64,000 nucleotides of DNA, taken from NCBI RefSeq assembly GCF_030463535.1, contig NC_132880.1, positions 27,478,987 to 27,542,986 on the forward strand. Reading direction: 5' to 3'. Numbering within the stretch: the first letter of the stretch is position 1; each line of letters opens with the position of its first letter. The DNA comes from Salminus brasiliensis (lineage: Eukaryota > Chordata > Actinopteri > Characiformes > Bryconidae). The position numbers were made by a program, and so were the translations under genes. Under the pieces are notes generated by a model that searched no databases, was not told the origin of the DNA, and was given only the letters and a program-made list of their open reading frames with translations. Of this stretch, positions 1 through 19,684 are shown piece after piece.

Positions 1-275
1 TTTTATATAAACTTGAATAGAATTTGAATAGAAGTAAAAATATTTCAAAATAAATAAATTCTAAATAATAATTTTGAATAGAAAAAAAATAGATACAAGT
101 AATAAAATGGTTCTTCATATAAACCTGAATAGATTTTAATAGAAATAAAAACAAGTAGAATCCATTTGAATAGAAACAACTTTTGAATGTATATAAAGAA
201 TAAAAACAGAAATAGAAATAAATAGAAACAACACATATGGTTCTTCATATAAACAGAAAACCTTTTGAATATGTG
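1..275. repeat. Degenerate AT-rich tandem repeat
   Basis: The segment is built from variants of a 'ttgaatagaa' unit. A longer period of about 130 bp is also visible: 'ggttcttcatataaac' occurs near 109 and again near 239. It begins before the window edge. Confidence 0.6.
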
Positions 276-1138
276 TAGCCAACACAATAAGGTCTTCCAC
301 AGTCAGAGAACCCTTTTTTCAGGACTATGTAGATTGCTTTTTGCTTAAGGAGTAAGCATGACTATACTGTGCTGTGTGTGTTTAAGCGGTCTGTGACCTG
401 GTGTTCTTACCTAATTATAGTATAGTATAGTTTTCACATTCAATCTGTGCTAACCAGTGGACAATGAATACGTCAGCCAGCCTTGTTCCTTTGAAGTTGT
501 GCATGACATCATGACTTTGCACTGTCCTTCTGCTGGCTGTCAGATGCAGATACTGGACTTCACTAAAGTGAGCCAAATTTGCACTCTAAATCCTGTTATA
601 ATGAATAGCAGGGACTAAAATGAAATCACTTTGGATAGAAAAGCAGAACCACTCCTCAGGCATGCACACACACACACACCTCTCAACTTCATTTCCGCCT
701 CCTCCCCTTCTGCCTTAGCATCTGCAATGCAGCACTACTGTAAGTGCAGCTAATGTTCGTCACTAGTACCCAGCTTTCTCTCGCTCCCTCTCTCTCTGTC
801 TCTCTTTCTCTCTCTCTCTTTTACACAGTGGTTCCACAGCCTTGATGAGTTATGGATTAAATGGTTTTGTAATGAGTTAGTTCTTTTTTCTCTTTCTTTT
901 TTCTTTTCATTTTCCAGTGTTTTTTTTCCTCATTTGTAACCATTTCAAACTGCTTTAAAGCAACATCAAAAACCAACCAACTAAAACACCATATGATAAC
1001 ATTTATTTCAATACCTTAATCTGAGGCAGTTTGTCTGTATATACACTTAAACCAGAATGGGTTCTGTATATTACTGAAAACAGGATTCTTTGCGTCCAGA
1101 CAAAAGTTAAAGCCTGTATTGTGTTATATAGAACCTTC

Positions 1139-1279
1139 TTAAACCCCTTAATAGCCTGTGGCCCACTAGCAGGCCGAAAGTGTTATTACAAACTTCTATT
1201 ACAGAGGAATAGCCCCACCAGTTTGCACAGAAGTCCCTGTAGTTACTGAGTAATGCACCTTAGTGTATAATAAGCCTTA
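1139..1279 (+). mobile_element. piggyBac-like MITE, degenerate copy
   Basis: The core 'aaagtgttattacaaacttc' is shared with the element at 13915-14036. The right part ('caccttagtgt') is shared with that copy and with 52135-52267. TTAA lies at both edges. This copy has lost clean inverted ends. Confidence 0.5.
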
Positions 1280-1404
1280 AAGTAAATTAATGTTTTACCC
1301 AGGAGAGACATGTTTTAGCATTCAGAGGGTTATTGGAGTTTGATTTTTTTGGAGTTTCATTATGAATAAACATTTATTTGTAAATTTGTTTTTAGTTTTT
1401 AGTT

Positions 1405-1605
1405 TTCTCTATCCTTTGAACCCTGTAGTACCACTCTATCAATCATTCTGGATGAATGGACCAATAGAAATCCTCTAAGTTACTTGGAATAAAATCTTTC
1501 TACATTGATATCCATTTCCATTGAAAGTTAAAAAGATGTTTTCCTCCTCCTGTAAAGTTGCTATTTTGAAGAATATACATGTTTTTCATTGGACAGTGGC
1601 GATAT
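1405..1605 (+). repeat. Unnamed dispersed repeat, copy 1 of 4
   Basis: It shares 'ctggatgaatggaccaata' and the flanking 'gaaccctgtag ... ggaataaa ... tttttcattggacag' order with 57355-57535 and 61372-61530. It also matches the reverse complement of 55655-55730. No coding capacity is seen. The end structure is unknown. Confidence 0.6.
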
Positions 1606-1619
1606 GGACAAAATTAATA

Positions 1620-1705
1620 ATTGTTTCTTCTGAAATCAAGGCTATTAAAAAGAGTGTATCCTGCTTTTGTTGGAGTAAAGGAAGACTTTCAGCTAGATCT
1701 CACCA
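1620..1705 (+). repeat. Fragment of a fish DNA-transposon-like repeat
   Basis: 'tgtttcttctgaaatcaagg' followed by 'cctgcttttgttggagtaa' matches the element starting at 28590 ('tgtttcttttgaaatcaagg'). It directly follows the copy-1 dispersed repeat. Confidence 0.5.
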
Positions 1706-2599
1706 CCATACACACAACCGGTCAAAATCTTTTTTTCAGTTGTCCAGAATCAGTGTTGGATGGCCCAGGCAAACCTGCTTTTCTTTTTTTACGATGGCAA
1801 TATTACTACCACACAACCTGCAACTGTCAACTGTCAAACCTGCAGCCCCAGATCTTCTCTTGACAGCTGAAGCTGAGACTTGGTCTAGTCTTGAGCTTTG
1901 CTGCATGCTTGTCATGGGAGCCGCCTGTCACGCAAGCTGTTGACTCTCAGGATCCTGTCTTCTGATGCTGTTGTAGATTTGAATCTGTCAGACCTCTTCT
2001 TGTAGTAGACTCACTTGCAGTTTCCAAGAGCCTTTTGATGGTGTAGGAAACTGTACTTATGGCACTCTGGCTTTATTTGTAATTTCTCTAAAGGAAAGCA
2101 CTCCACTTTGCACAGTGATAATGCTTTATATGTATTCCTTTCATTTTCTGTTTCTAGTCATTATGAGAGCAATCCAGAGCAATGCAGCATCGGCTAGATA
2201 CTGTAGTAGAGAGTGCTACAAATCTCTACGACTTACACAGTCTGTTCTAACACTACTTTTTTGTAAAGCTAATTCTTTAGGTTATAGTTGTTTCAGACTC
2301 CCTGGCTGTTTGCTGCTTAGTACAGTTTGAGGTCATTGGACTTTCTACTATTACAGGTTATTAACGTGACATAAACTCTGTAAATGTCAACAAAACTGGA
2401 ACAATTAGGGTGTTCTAAAACTTTTGATAGGACATAAATCACAGTATTAAATCCTATCTACTTTTATGTCTTTCTTAACATAACAAATGAAAAATAATTA
2501 GGATCATCAATTGGCCTGTGCAAACGGTTGCAAAGGCCGAGATTTGTTTTGAGGAGGCCTCAGTCCCTATTAGCAAATCAAACATGGGCTCATTTATTT

Positions 2600-2960
2600 T
2601 GTATTACGTAATTAATGCAGATAAGGCATGGGAGGACTATAAGAAGACAGCCAAGTTCATGTTTACATAGCATACTATTATTAAGAATTGGCTGTTCAGG
2701 GGAACTATGGAGGTCAAGAATATATTTGGAAGAAAACTCTGAAAGAGCAGCTTGTATTCTGGTCAGACAGGCAACAGACACTCCATATGACTGCCAAGAA
2801 CCTGCATGAACGCTCAACTGAGACAAGGGGGTGGTACAATGCTCCACTGTGCAATCGTTAAAGCCTTCTGCAAGCATGGGAAACAGTTACAACTACAAAA
2901 ACTGAAAGACTTTTCACGGCTACAGAAGCATATGCAAACTGTCTTTCCTGACTTTGCAAG
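2600..2960 (+). mobile_element. Tc1/mariner-like remnant
   Basis: The local order of words ('aaagagcagcttgtattctgg', 'cactgtgcaatcgttaaag', 'gcaagcatggg') is typical of decayed fish Tc1 transposase genes. No open frame survives and terminal repeats are not clear. This is a family-level call only. Confidence 0.35.
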
Positions 2961-3097
2961 GTGCCCAAACCTTTTCTTAAGCCACATTGATGATTGTAAA
3001 TGTAAAATGTAAAAGACAGAGTAACTGGGCTTTACACTTTGCTGAAAATAGAGGCTGAGTTTAGTACTTCTAAAAAAAAAATAAAAAAACACACACA

Positions 3098-3160
3098 TAA
3101 AATGTGTCCAAATGTTTGTGGACACCGCTTCTAATAAATGCACCCATTGCTGACACATCT
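3098..3160 (+). repeat. Terminal fragment of a dispersed element
   Basis: 'ccaaatgtttgtggacacc' matches the end of the element at 38575 ('ccaaatgtttgtagacacc'). Only this end is present. Confidence 0.45.
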
Positions 3161-4460
3161 TGTCTAGTGTATTTTCCCAGCATGGATTGTTTCCTGTATT
3201 ACAATAAAGCGTGCTGCAGTCTCACTTGCAGTGTGGGTAAGATAAGATTAGGGAGAGAGAGGAGTATGACTTTGTAGATTTCTTCACTCATAGTGCGTGC
3301 AGTGTGCCCAAGCGCTACATTACAACACCTCCCGTTCAGGAACCATAGGATGCATTTTAGGATGATATCAGAAGATACAGAAGAGAACTCTTAAGTCTAC
3401 CTTGGAGGTGAAATTATGTTACACTAAAAGTCTGTAATATCTAAAGTTCAGTGCGCTGTAACAGTAACAGCCTGTCATGCGCAGGTGTAAAGTTTCAATG
3501 CATGGTTCAATTGATTATTCTCTTTAAGTATGTTGTCTTTCTAGGTAAAATTTCTGTAGATACCTATACATTCAACATTTAATCCAAAATCCAGAGTAAT
3601 AATAGTTTGCCCTCCTAGGCATCTGTATCTAAAATGCATCTGTAATAAGCATCTTACACTGCCTGTTATAACATTGCTTTAAGGGTATGATTGCATTCAG
3701 TCCCAAGATCATTATTGAGGTCAGGTGTTGTTGGCACTCTAATTCATCCCAAATGTGTTAAGTTAATCTCTTGCTCCTGGGCTCCCCCTACAGTCTGAAA
3801 GTGCAATTATTTTTTCAAGATGAAAGATGAGAGAACTGTCACTGAAAATGTAAGAAACATGTGGACTGAGGCGGAGGAGTGATATTACCGGATTTGACAT
3901 GAGTATGACTCGGGTTACGCAGCATTATGCAGTTCCTGCCCACTTCTCCAAAGTCACATAATGCAGTTAGCTGCGTGCCAAGCCCAGAGTAGCGAGGACT
4001 GTGATGCTATTCTTCCTGTAACAGTCAGTGGAGCATCACAATGATTTTGAAGGTAAAAGTGATCCAGGGTGTTGCTTTAATACCTATGGATTTAGAATGG
4101 GATGTTATAAAAGCTCCTGGTGTTTTAATTTGTGTATAGGGCCCCTGTCAGTCACAGGCTCTGAGAATCGTCCTAATTTTTCCCTATCATATGGCACCCC
4201 TGCTGGTCAGTTGTGGTTAGGTCAGGTCTTTTTAAAGGGGGTGAATATTTATAGTCACTGATTAAGTAAAATTAAGTAAAATTATTTTACGTGATTTGTA
4301 TTTAGTTAACATTACTTTTAGAAATTTACATCACTTTACACTTTACAACAATTTTAGATTCTTGTAAAAAGCCAGATTCTATTGACCATGATTCCATGCT
4401 AAAAGCAATAAAACAGGGTTTTAAAACAATTCACACATGAACACCTGTGAGAAGGTTTCT

Positions 4461-4660
4461 GTATATATACTATTTGGACAAAAGTATTGGGACACACCTC
4501 TTAATCATTAAATTCTGGTGTTTCTGTCCCATTGCCACAGGTGTATACATTGAAGCACCTAGTCATCATGCAGTCTGCTTTTACAAACATGAAGTGAAAG
4601 AATGGGTCGTTTTAAAGAGCTCACTGAATTCCAGAGTGGTGCTGTCACAGGATGTATAAA
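4461..4660 (+). repeat. Fragment of a dispersed DNA element, cut by an (AT)n tract
   Basis: It starts with 'acaaaagtattgggacac', the same terminal motif as at 28597. The rest ('gaatgggtcgttttaaaga', 'gagctcactgaattccag') has no partner in this window. The right side runs straight into the microsatellite at 4671. Confidence 0.5.
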
Positions 4661-4662
4661 GG

Positions 4663-4670
<8 letters not shown>

Positions 4671-4728
<58 letters not shown>
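4671..4728. repeat. (AT)n microsatellite
   Basis: A pure AT dinucleotide run of nearly 60 bp. Its TA steps seem to have been the landing site for the two Tc1-type elements that follow. Confidence 0.95.
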
Positions 4729-4730
<2 letters not shown>

Positions 4731-4747
4731 CCACACACATATATATA

Positions 4748-4996
4748 CAGTGCCCTCCATAATACAAAGTACAAAGTATTAACATTAGGGGTGCCATTAA
4801 TTGTGGCACACATGATTTGATGTTAACAATTTCTTAATGTGGGATTTTTTTCCTACTGAATAAATTCACTTGAGTTAAAGGTTGGATTTTACTCTTTTTT
4901 CCATCGTGGTCCTATATTATTTAGAAAAAAACTCCATTTATTAGAAGCTAAAGAACACATCTTAACCAGGGGTGCCAATAATTTTGGAGGGCACTG
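4748..4996. mobile_element. Tc1/mariner-type MITE, 249 bp
   Basis: The left end 'cagtgccctccataat' is mirrored by the right end 'attttggagggcactg', apart from one base. It is flanked by TA on both sides, the target of Tc1/mariner elements. No transposase is encoded. The outer flanks are still 'tatata' from the microsatellite. Confidence 0.8.
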
Positions 4997-5004
4997 TATA
5001 TATA

Positions 5005-6431
5005 CAGTGGGGGGAAAAGTATTTAGTCAGTCACCAATTGTGCAAGTTCAAATCAATACAGACCAAATCAACCAAATGTTCATCTCAATATATACATCTC
5101 AATGTTATATATCCTTTGTTGGCAATGACAGAGGTCAAATGTTTTCTGTAAGTCTTTGCTGGTATGTTGGCCCATTCCTCCATGCAGATCTCCTCTAGAG
5201 CAGTGATGTTTTGGGGCTGTCGGCAGGCAACACAGACTTTCAACTCCCTCCAAAGGTTATCTATGGGGTTGAGATCTGGAGACTGGCTAGGCCACTCCAG
5301 GACCTTGAAATGCTTCTTACGAAGCCACTCCTTTGTTGCCCTGGCAGTGTGCTTGGGATCATTGTCATGCTGAAAGACCCAGCCACATTTCATCTTCAAT
5401 GCCCTTGCTGATGGAAGGAGGTTTGCACTCAAAATCTCACAATACATGGCCCCATTCATTCTTTCATGTACACAGACCAGTTGTCCTAGTCCCTTTGCAG
5501 AGAAACAGCCCCAAAGCATGATGTTGCCACCCCCATGCTTCACAGTTGGTATGGTGTTCTTTGGATGCTACTCAGCATTCACTCTCCTCCAAACACAACG
5601 AGTTGTGTTGTGTTTGTACCAAACAGTTCTACTTTGGTTTCATCTGACCATAAGACATTCTCCCAATACTCTCCAAATGCTCTCTAGCAAACTTCAGACG
5701 CGCCCGGATATGTACTGGCTTAAGCAGGGGAACACATCTTGCACTGCAAGACCCTGGCGACGTAGTGTGTTACTGACGGTAGCCTTTGTAACGTTGGTCC
5801 CAGCTTTCTGTAGGTCCCCCCGTGTGGTTCTGGGATTTTTGCTCACTGTTCTTGTGATCATTTTGACCCCACGGGCTGAGATCTTGCGTGGAGCCCCTGT
5901 TAAGGGAGATTAGCAGTGGTCTTGTAGGTCTCCCATTTTCTGATTATTGCTCCCACAGTAGATTTCTTCACACCAAGCTGCTTGCCTATTGCAGATTCAG
6001 TCTTCCCAGCCTGGTGCAGGTCTACAATTTTGTTTCTGGTGTCCTTTGACAGCTCTTTGGTCTTCACCATAGTGGAGTTTGGAGTGTGACTGTTTGAGGT
6101 TGTGGGCAGGTGTCTTTTATACTGTTAATGAGTTCAAACAGGTGCCATTAATACAGGTAATGAGTGGAGGACAGAGAAGCATCTTAAAGAAGTTACAGGT
6201 CTGTGACAGCCAGAAATCTTGCTTGTTTGTAGGTGACCAAATACTTATTTTCCACCATTATTTGCAAATACATTCTTTAAAAATCAGACAGTGTGATTTT
6301 CAGAATTTTTTTTCATATTTTGTCTCTCATAGTTGAGGTCTACCTATGATGTCAATTACAGGCCTCTCCCATTTCTTTAAGTGGGAGAACTTGCACAATT
6401 GTTGACTGACTAAATACTTTTTTCCCCACTG
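5005..6431 (-). mobile_element. Tc1-like transposon, full length, inactive
   Basis: Terminal inverted repeats of about 45 bp are visible at 5005-5049 and 6386-6431. They begin 'cagtgggg' and share 'agtatttagtcagtca' with few differences. TA precedes the left end, and the right flank has diverged to 'tgta'. The transposase lies between the repeats on the minus strand. The total of 1427 bp fits an autonomous fish Tc1 element. Confidence 0.9.
5085..6070 (-). pseudogene. Tc1 transposase pseudogene (DD34E family)
   Basis: The minus strand reads from an ATG at 6070 into a helix-turn-helix start ([14 protein letters not shown]). A stop and frame change follow near 5905, and there are further stops near 5610-5640. 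The last 152 codons (5543-5085) are open and hold recognisable catalytic-core motifs: the second Asp in HDNDPKHTA and the Glu in [14 protein letters not shown]. From ATG to final stop is 986 bases, not a multiple of three, so there is net frame loss. Tc1 transposases cut and paste DNA at TA sites. This copy cannot make an intact enzyme. Confidence 0.9.
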
Positions 6432-6661
6432 TGTATATATAAGAGAAAAAAAAGTCAAATTCAGTGTAAAATATTTTGGAGCTCATTCATCATGAAATTA
6501 TGACAAAATGCTGGGTGCCCACACTTTTGTTTTGGGCCATTGTTTGTTATTTTGAAATGATAAAAGATAAAACAGTAATCTTACTTGACGTATTAAAGAA
6601 ATGTGTGTTGTTTAACTTCGTCTTAACAACTATGTTTATGACTGTATTAAATTCCCAACAG

Positions 6662-14287
<7,626 letters not shown>

Positions 14288-15263
14288 CAGTCTTTTTGTC
14301 TCTCTGACCCTACCTAACAGGAAAGGCTGTTTACATTTCATGGTCAACTGATGATTCTGCACTTTACATAGACAATTTACAGAGCGGTTGAGGGCAGCCT
14401 CTTAAAGAGCCACCAGCCTACCACAAAACCTGCAAAGGCCTCTAGTGCCACCTAGTGGGACAGATTCTTGCTACATCTAACAGAATCGCAAACATGTAGG
14501 CACTTTGAATATTTATAATGACACTATCAGCACTTTTTGAAATTGACCTAAATAGTACTAATAATACTTTTAAAGGTATCACTTCAGAAACTCAAGAAAC
14601 TACATCAATTAATATAAGCTTTTTGCTGAAATAAGAAACATATGCTGCATATGGAGATCATTTAATAACCTGTAATAGCAACACATGTAGAGAATTGTTC
14701 AGCATTCCCCTAATCAGGGAATAGGGCTCACTTTGGGACCAGCAGCATTTAGGACATTTTTGAAAACGATAAGTTTCCTTTTACCATAGTGCTTACATCT
14801 CTCAATACGCATTAGCTTAAATACACTGAATCACCCGTCTGATAGCTGTAGCTACATTCTTTGACCATTTTAGCAAAAACACTTAGGATATAGGTGCACT
14901 TTGTATGTTTTTAAAGAAGACAAAGTGGATTTAATGCTGCACAATTTATCAGCTGCCGCCTACCTGGTCGATCAATGTAAAGGGACCACCATAGGACTAC
15001 CACTGACCAGATATGGGCAACCATCAGTGACTGTATCTGTCCACACAGTGCACCTATATGATAGGAGTTGCTGATAGAATAGTGTAGCTTGTAGCTCTAT
15101 GTGTATATTGTGACTTATTATAAAGAGGTTCTGTTACAGTGTTTTATACATCGTTTGTACATGTGTTATACTGTATATAGTTGGTAAGAGCTGGAGGAAA
15201 TTTAATTTTGTTTATTTTTCCAAAAAAGTAAATTTTATGTAGTTAGTTTACACCTCTAGTCTT
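14288..15263 (+). other. iffo1: Probable iffo1 3' UTR, end not defined
   Basis: No open frame and no repeat. It directly follows the stop codon. No canonical AATAAA is seen before the Tc1 remnant at 15264, so the transcript end cannot be fixed from the sequence. Confidence 0.4.
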
Positions 15264-15629
15264 TACCGTTGCAATCAAAATGATTCAACCCCCGTTGCAA
15301 ATTAGGTTTATTACAGGGCAACTTTAAGGTATGCTTGGGATCATTGTTCTGTTGGAAGGTCCTATGACGTCCAAGCTTCAGCTTCCTCACAGAAGGCATG
15401 AAGTTTTCACCTAGGTTTTCATCTTGATACTTGATTAAATCCATCTTGCCTTGCACGCACTGCAGGTTTCCGGTGCCAGACAAAGAAACCACTTGTTATA
15501 TTAGTTGTGTTGAGCTGTTTAAATTGATCCTGTTTGATTGGTTGAATGAAAACAGCTGAAAGTTTGTACATTTTGCTAATAGACCTACAAATTTGCAATT
15601 GAGGTTGAGTCATTTCGATTGCAACTGTA
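15264..15629 (-). mobile_element. Internally deleted Tc1-like element, 366 bp
   Basis: TA-flanked inverted ends ('ttgcaatcaaaatgattcaa' on the left, reverse complement of 'ttgagtcatttcgattgcaa' on the right) enclose a short transposase relic. That relic retains FQQNNDPKHT on the minus strand. Most of the gene is gone. Confidence 0.75.
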
Positions 15630-18434
15630 CATAGTCCCCCACATATGAAAAACAGAGAGAGGTTCAGCTTGACATATCAGGTTGTAGAGCTTGGTTCTGC
15701 CACCAAAATGAGCCTTAACAGATCAGTCTTGGAAGACATCACTGTAAAACCACCAGTGTTGAATTACAGACATCTCTGTTCTCCACAGCACCACAAACAA
15801 CTGTAACTGGATGTAAATAATATACACTTTGGCACGAATGCTGTTTACAAGCTTCTGAAATGGACTTAAAAAAACTAAAAGTGCACTCGTAGGCTTCGTG
15901 AAAGAGTTTGCTGGTTCTCACCCTTCCATACCATGCATCTTTCCCTCAGTTAGCAATGAATGTCTGTCTGTTCGGTCTCAGTCTTAATAGTGACAGTAAT
16001 AGTAGCAGTCTTAATCATATGATCATAGTTGACCATGCCCACTTGAGAACAGTTTAGCGCATTTAGCAGTTGTTCTGTCATACACTGTACATCTTCTCAT
16101 TATCTCAACAATGTACACTAGTTCTATAACACATGAATGTAAATCTAAATGTGGATATGTGAATGTTACTATACATAATGTATAAAGACTTGAGTGTGAG
16201 TGCGTCTGCTGCCCGAGGGAAATAGTTATGTATATGCAGTCCCAGAGTATACAGATTCTGTAAGATATGCCCTTAAAATGAATTCAAATGCCAATATTAT
16301 CTTCTTTGATATTAATTTAGACTTTGCAACATAATATCTGATGAGTTTCCAATTTGCTTATTATTTAAGTTTCAATATTTCTGCATAATTAAATGGTTGA
16401 GGAACAAATCTGAGTAGTTAGATGTGAAATGGTTAATTTTAGAGAAACATACAGACCTTATTTCTTTACAGTGGTGGTGACAGAAACTAGTAGTTGTTGG
16501 ATGTCTAGAACACGAATATGGCCTTTTAATTTACTATCCAGAATGACTAGTGAGTCTACTCATGTCTTCTGGGTTTTAGATATACTTCTGTTAATGGTAA
16601 AGTAGTTCAAACTATTTTTAGGAGAGTGGTTTGCTTTACTATGCCTTACATGCCCCTTTCTGCAGTTATTTTATTTCTGAGGTATCAGACATTATTTCCT
16701 AATAACTTTCTATCATGTAGTTTTTAGATCACCAGTGACTTTGGTTACATATTTACTGGCATTATGCAGAGATTTTGAAATTATGTCCGTTTGCTCTATC
16801 AAATTCATCAATAAGTGTTCCATTGCTGGTTAATTTGAGTGTCATTAGAGTATTTATGCCTTTATTGATTTTGTCATTGCTATTCATTCGAATGTCTATG
16901 GTTTTGGAATGTTTAATACAAAGATATTGGCTATAGCAATGGCATTGGCACTTATTAAATATGACAAGACGAGACAAGGCAACTTTATTTATATAGCACT
17001 TTAAAAATAACATCAAGTGTCAACCAAAATGCTGCACAGTAAAATAAACCAAATTAAGAAAATAATCAAATTAAGACCCAGACTAAATTCTCTAAGCCTA
17101 AAATTCTAGCTTAGAAAATATTACTGATAAAGGTAATAAGTATAATGAACAAAAAACAATAAAACAACACAGTAAATCATCTCTGAAAGGATTCTAAATA
17201 TAGTTAAAAATCTGTATTTTTTATATACTTCAATAAACTCCTGACCTTTGGGTTAAAATTCAGATTGTTTCAGAAATATTTAAAACAGGCTAGCATCAAT
17301 TCACTTAAATTAAAAGACACCTTGCCCATATTGCTGCTGAGATTTGTAAGACGAATGAGGCTGATACTGTATGGTATATTGTATGTATGCAAATGAAGAA
17401 TGGAGAAATGAATGAATTATGTCAAGAAAGAATTGTGTGACAATAAATGACAATAAAAACATTTTAAATAACTGAGTTTACCTTCTACATGCATCGGTTA
17501 CTGCCCTGTTACTGCCCTGCAACTCAAAAATTCGAAATTCAGCTGGAGAGTTTTGGCAGTCCAGTGGAATTATTTCCATTAAGTGTTGTGCCTGTTCCAG
17601 TTTTGAGGTGGGCAAGAGTCCAGCTGATGTAGAAACTCTCCTTCCGTCCGCCAGAAGAAAAAAAGGGAGAAAAAAAAAAAACAGTTTCAAACAATTGATT
17701 GAATTTGTTGATTGAGCCAAATTGCCAGCCTGTACTGCTCAGCTCTTTGCTGACTGGTTGGGCTCTGTGCCTGATTTTAGTGTCATTGATTGGTGGTCTT
17801 TGCTCAGCAGTCGGCATGGCTGTTATCACAGTGTGTGTGCTGGCCGTAGGACTTAGCTGAGCTTGGTTACTGGCTGCACCGATGCCACAGCACAGTCTTC
17901 TAGCCAGAACAACGTTATCACCCATGATGCAGACCAAAAAGGACAAGCTAAAACTCAACAGTAAACAGCAAACCTACAGTATATGCTCCCTACAGTCTGC
18001 AGTAAATACAGAGAAAGCACAAATATAGACATATCCAGTATGTTTCATGTACATATCTTCTGACAGCGATGTTGATACAGAAATATTTATCTGAAGCAGA
18101 AACTGAGAGCAGATCTCGCCGGGTTAACATTAGAGACACATTTCTGTGCAATTGCAAATGCAGTCGAATGTGATTTATTATAACTGTTACTAATAATTCA
18201 TAGCTCATGATTTTAGAGTAATGTGATGAAGACAGCATGTTTCCAGAAGAACAGTCCTGCTACCCCCATGTCAGTCACATAAACACAGAGTTCATTACGA
18301 TATACAGTTTATATACACACATCACAGATATAAATATCACTCTTTTAATTGAGCTTTCAATGACTTCTTTAAACTGCCCTTTCTCTGGGACAGAATGAGT
18401 GTGCAGGGTCCAAATTACACACAGGGTCAGAAAT
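15630..18434. other. iffo1-vamp1 intergenic DNA
   Basis: No gene is seen. A dispersed-repeat fragment (16975-17060) is present. AATAAA motifs near 17442 and 17452 could be distal polyadenylation signals for iffo1. The rest is unremarkable. Confidence 0.5.
16975..17060 (+). repeat. Fragment of the 'tatagcgc' fish dispersed repeat
   Basis: 'aactttatttatatagcact' followed by 'aaaatgctgcacagta' matches the start of the repeat at 9187 with several changes. Confidence 0.45.
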
Positions 18435-18562
<128 letters not shown>

Positions 18563-18838
18563 ATTTGCGTCCTCTCAGTCCTGTCCATGCAGAAATCCTT
18601 CTCTGAGCATGAATGGGGCTTATACTCAAGGAGTACTAAGAGCTGTGTGTGTGTGTGTAGGGAGGGGGGGTACCAAGGGATGGCTTCCCTTTGAACAAGA
18701 TAAAAATATATAATAATAATCATTTTTATTAAAACTATGATTAAACATTTAAATCTCATAATTCTTATGAAATTTAAGAGATTTCATTTCATTTGACAAT
18801 ACTTTTTGAAAGACTAAGAAAAGACAGGCATCATAAAT

Positions 18839-18876
18839 AAAAACAAACAAACAAACAAACAAATAAATAAATAATA
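18839..18876. repeat. (CAAA)n/(TAAA)n microsatellite
   Basis: Tandem 'aaac' units change into 'aaat' units. Confidence 0.9.
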
Positions 18877-19060
18877 GTAATAATAATCAACCCCCCTGAG
18901 AATAAAGGGAAATATTCCCACTGAATCCAGCACTCTGATGAGTCTGATGCTTTGATGTGAACCAGGGAGGTTTTATCCCAGTGCCTAAAGAGCTGTGGCG
19001 CAGTGCTGTCCCGTCAGCTGCAGAGAGGAGAGGAGAGCAAGCACGACACACAGCTACTGC

Positions 19061-19063
<3 letters not shown>

Positions 19064-19156
<93 letters not shown>
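19064..19156. repeat. (GA)n tract upstream of vamp1
   Basis: Over 90 bp of GA dinucleotides with a single 'gg' interruption near 19099, ending about 30 bp before a TATA-like motif. Confidence 0.95.
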
Positions 19157-19159
<3 letters not shown>

Positions 19160-19186
19160 CTCCTCCCACTGCTTGTCCTTCGTGCG

Positions 19187-19193
19187 TATTTAA
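19187..19193 (+). promoter_or_regulatory. vamp1: TATA-like box of vamp1
   Basis: 'TATTTAA' sits between the GA tract and a GC-richer leader that contains no ATG up to 19449. This predicts a transcription start near 19215-19225. The placement is inferred. Confidence 0.4.
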
Positions 19194-19446
19194 TGTACGT
19201 AGTTATTTTCCTTACAGCTTTTAAACAGACTCTTTCTCCAAGCTGAGATAAGACACACAGACACACAGACAGTCTTGCTAGCTACTTCTTTCGCCTGGAC
19301 CTTCTCTTTTTTTTTTTGGAAAAGGGGGAGTTAGCTGACTGAAGGCGTTTAAGCGGACTGAAGCTCAACCTGCTCGGGTTTTTTGTGTGTGAGGAGAAGC
19401 GAAGTGACAGACCTGCAGCTTCAGAACCGCTGTTTCGTCTCTCCGG

Positions 19447-19643
19447 GTAATGCAGCACCTCTTAACTCCTCACCACCTCGCTCACTCACTGAGCTCTCTG
19501 TCTGACCGCCGACTGCTTACATCTGATAGTTTTCATTTCAAGACTAAATTAAATGCTTTCATTTTTGTGCTCAACTTGGTTTTAGGGTTGTGGTCATAAA
19601 TCCTTCACTGGAATATTACTCTCTCTCTCTCTCTCTCTCTCAG
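19447..19643 (+). other. vamp1: Possible vamp1 5' UTR intron
   Basis: 'CCGG|gtaatg' at 19447 could be a donor and the CT-repeat plus 'cag' at 19641-19643 an acceptor. Splicing would remove the upstream ATGs that lie in this segment. No transcript evidence is available here. Confidence 0.35.
19619..19642. repeat. (CT)n tract
   Basis: Pure CT run ending in 'cag'. It may act as the polypyrimidine tract of the proposed 5' UTR intron. Confidence 0.85.
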
Positions 19644-19684
19644 TGTCTCTCTCTCCTCATTCTACTAATCACTTGCTCGTCGAG

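Larger units (their letters stand above)
1..6661 (+). other. iffo1 first intron or upstream DNA, repeat-rich
   Basis: No coding exon can be supported here. The first visible iffo1 exon (6662) starts with the last base of a split codon, so an upstream coding exon must exist. No long open, GC-rich head-domain exon is seen, so it probably lies left of the window. The interval holds the repeats listed separately. The rest (about 280-1130, 1880-2590, 3160-4460) shows nothing recognisable beyond simple CA, CT and T runs. Confidence 0.5.

Noticed and set aside
1521..1943. Open frame of 140 codons on +
   Set aside because: It crosses the end of one dispersed repeat and a second repeat fragment; no splice sites or domain.
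5446..5913. Open frame of 155 codons on +
   Set aside because: It runs antisense through the Tc1 transposase region and lacks any protein-family match.
18957..19266. Arg-Glu or Leu-Ser repeat frames
   Set aside because: They are translations of the GA tract.
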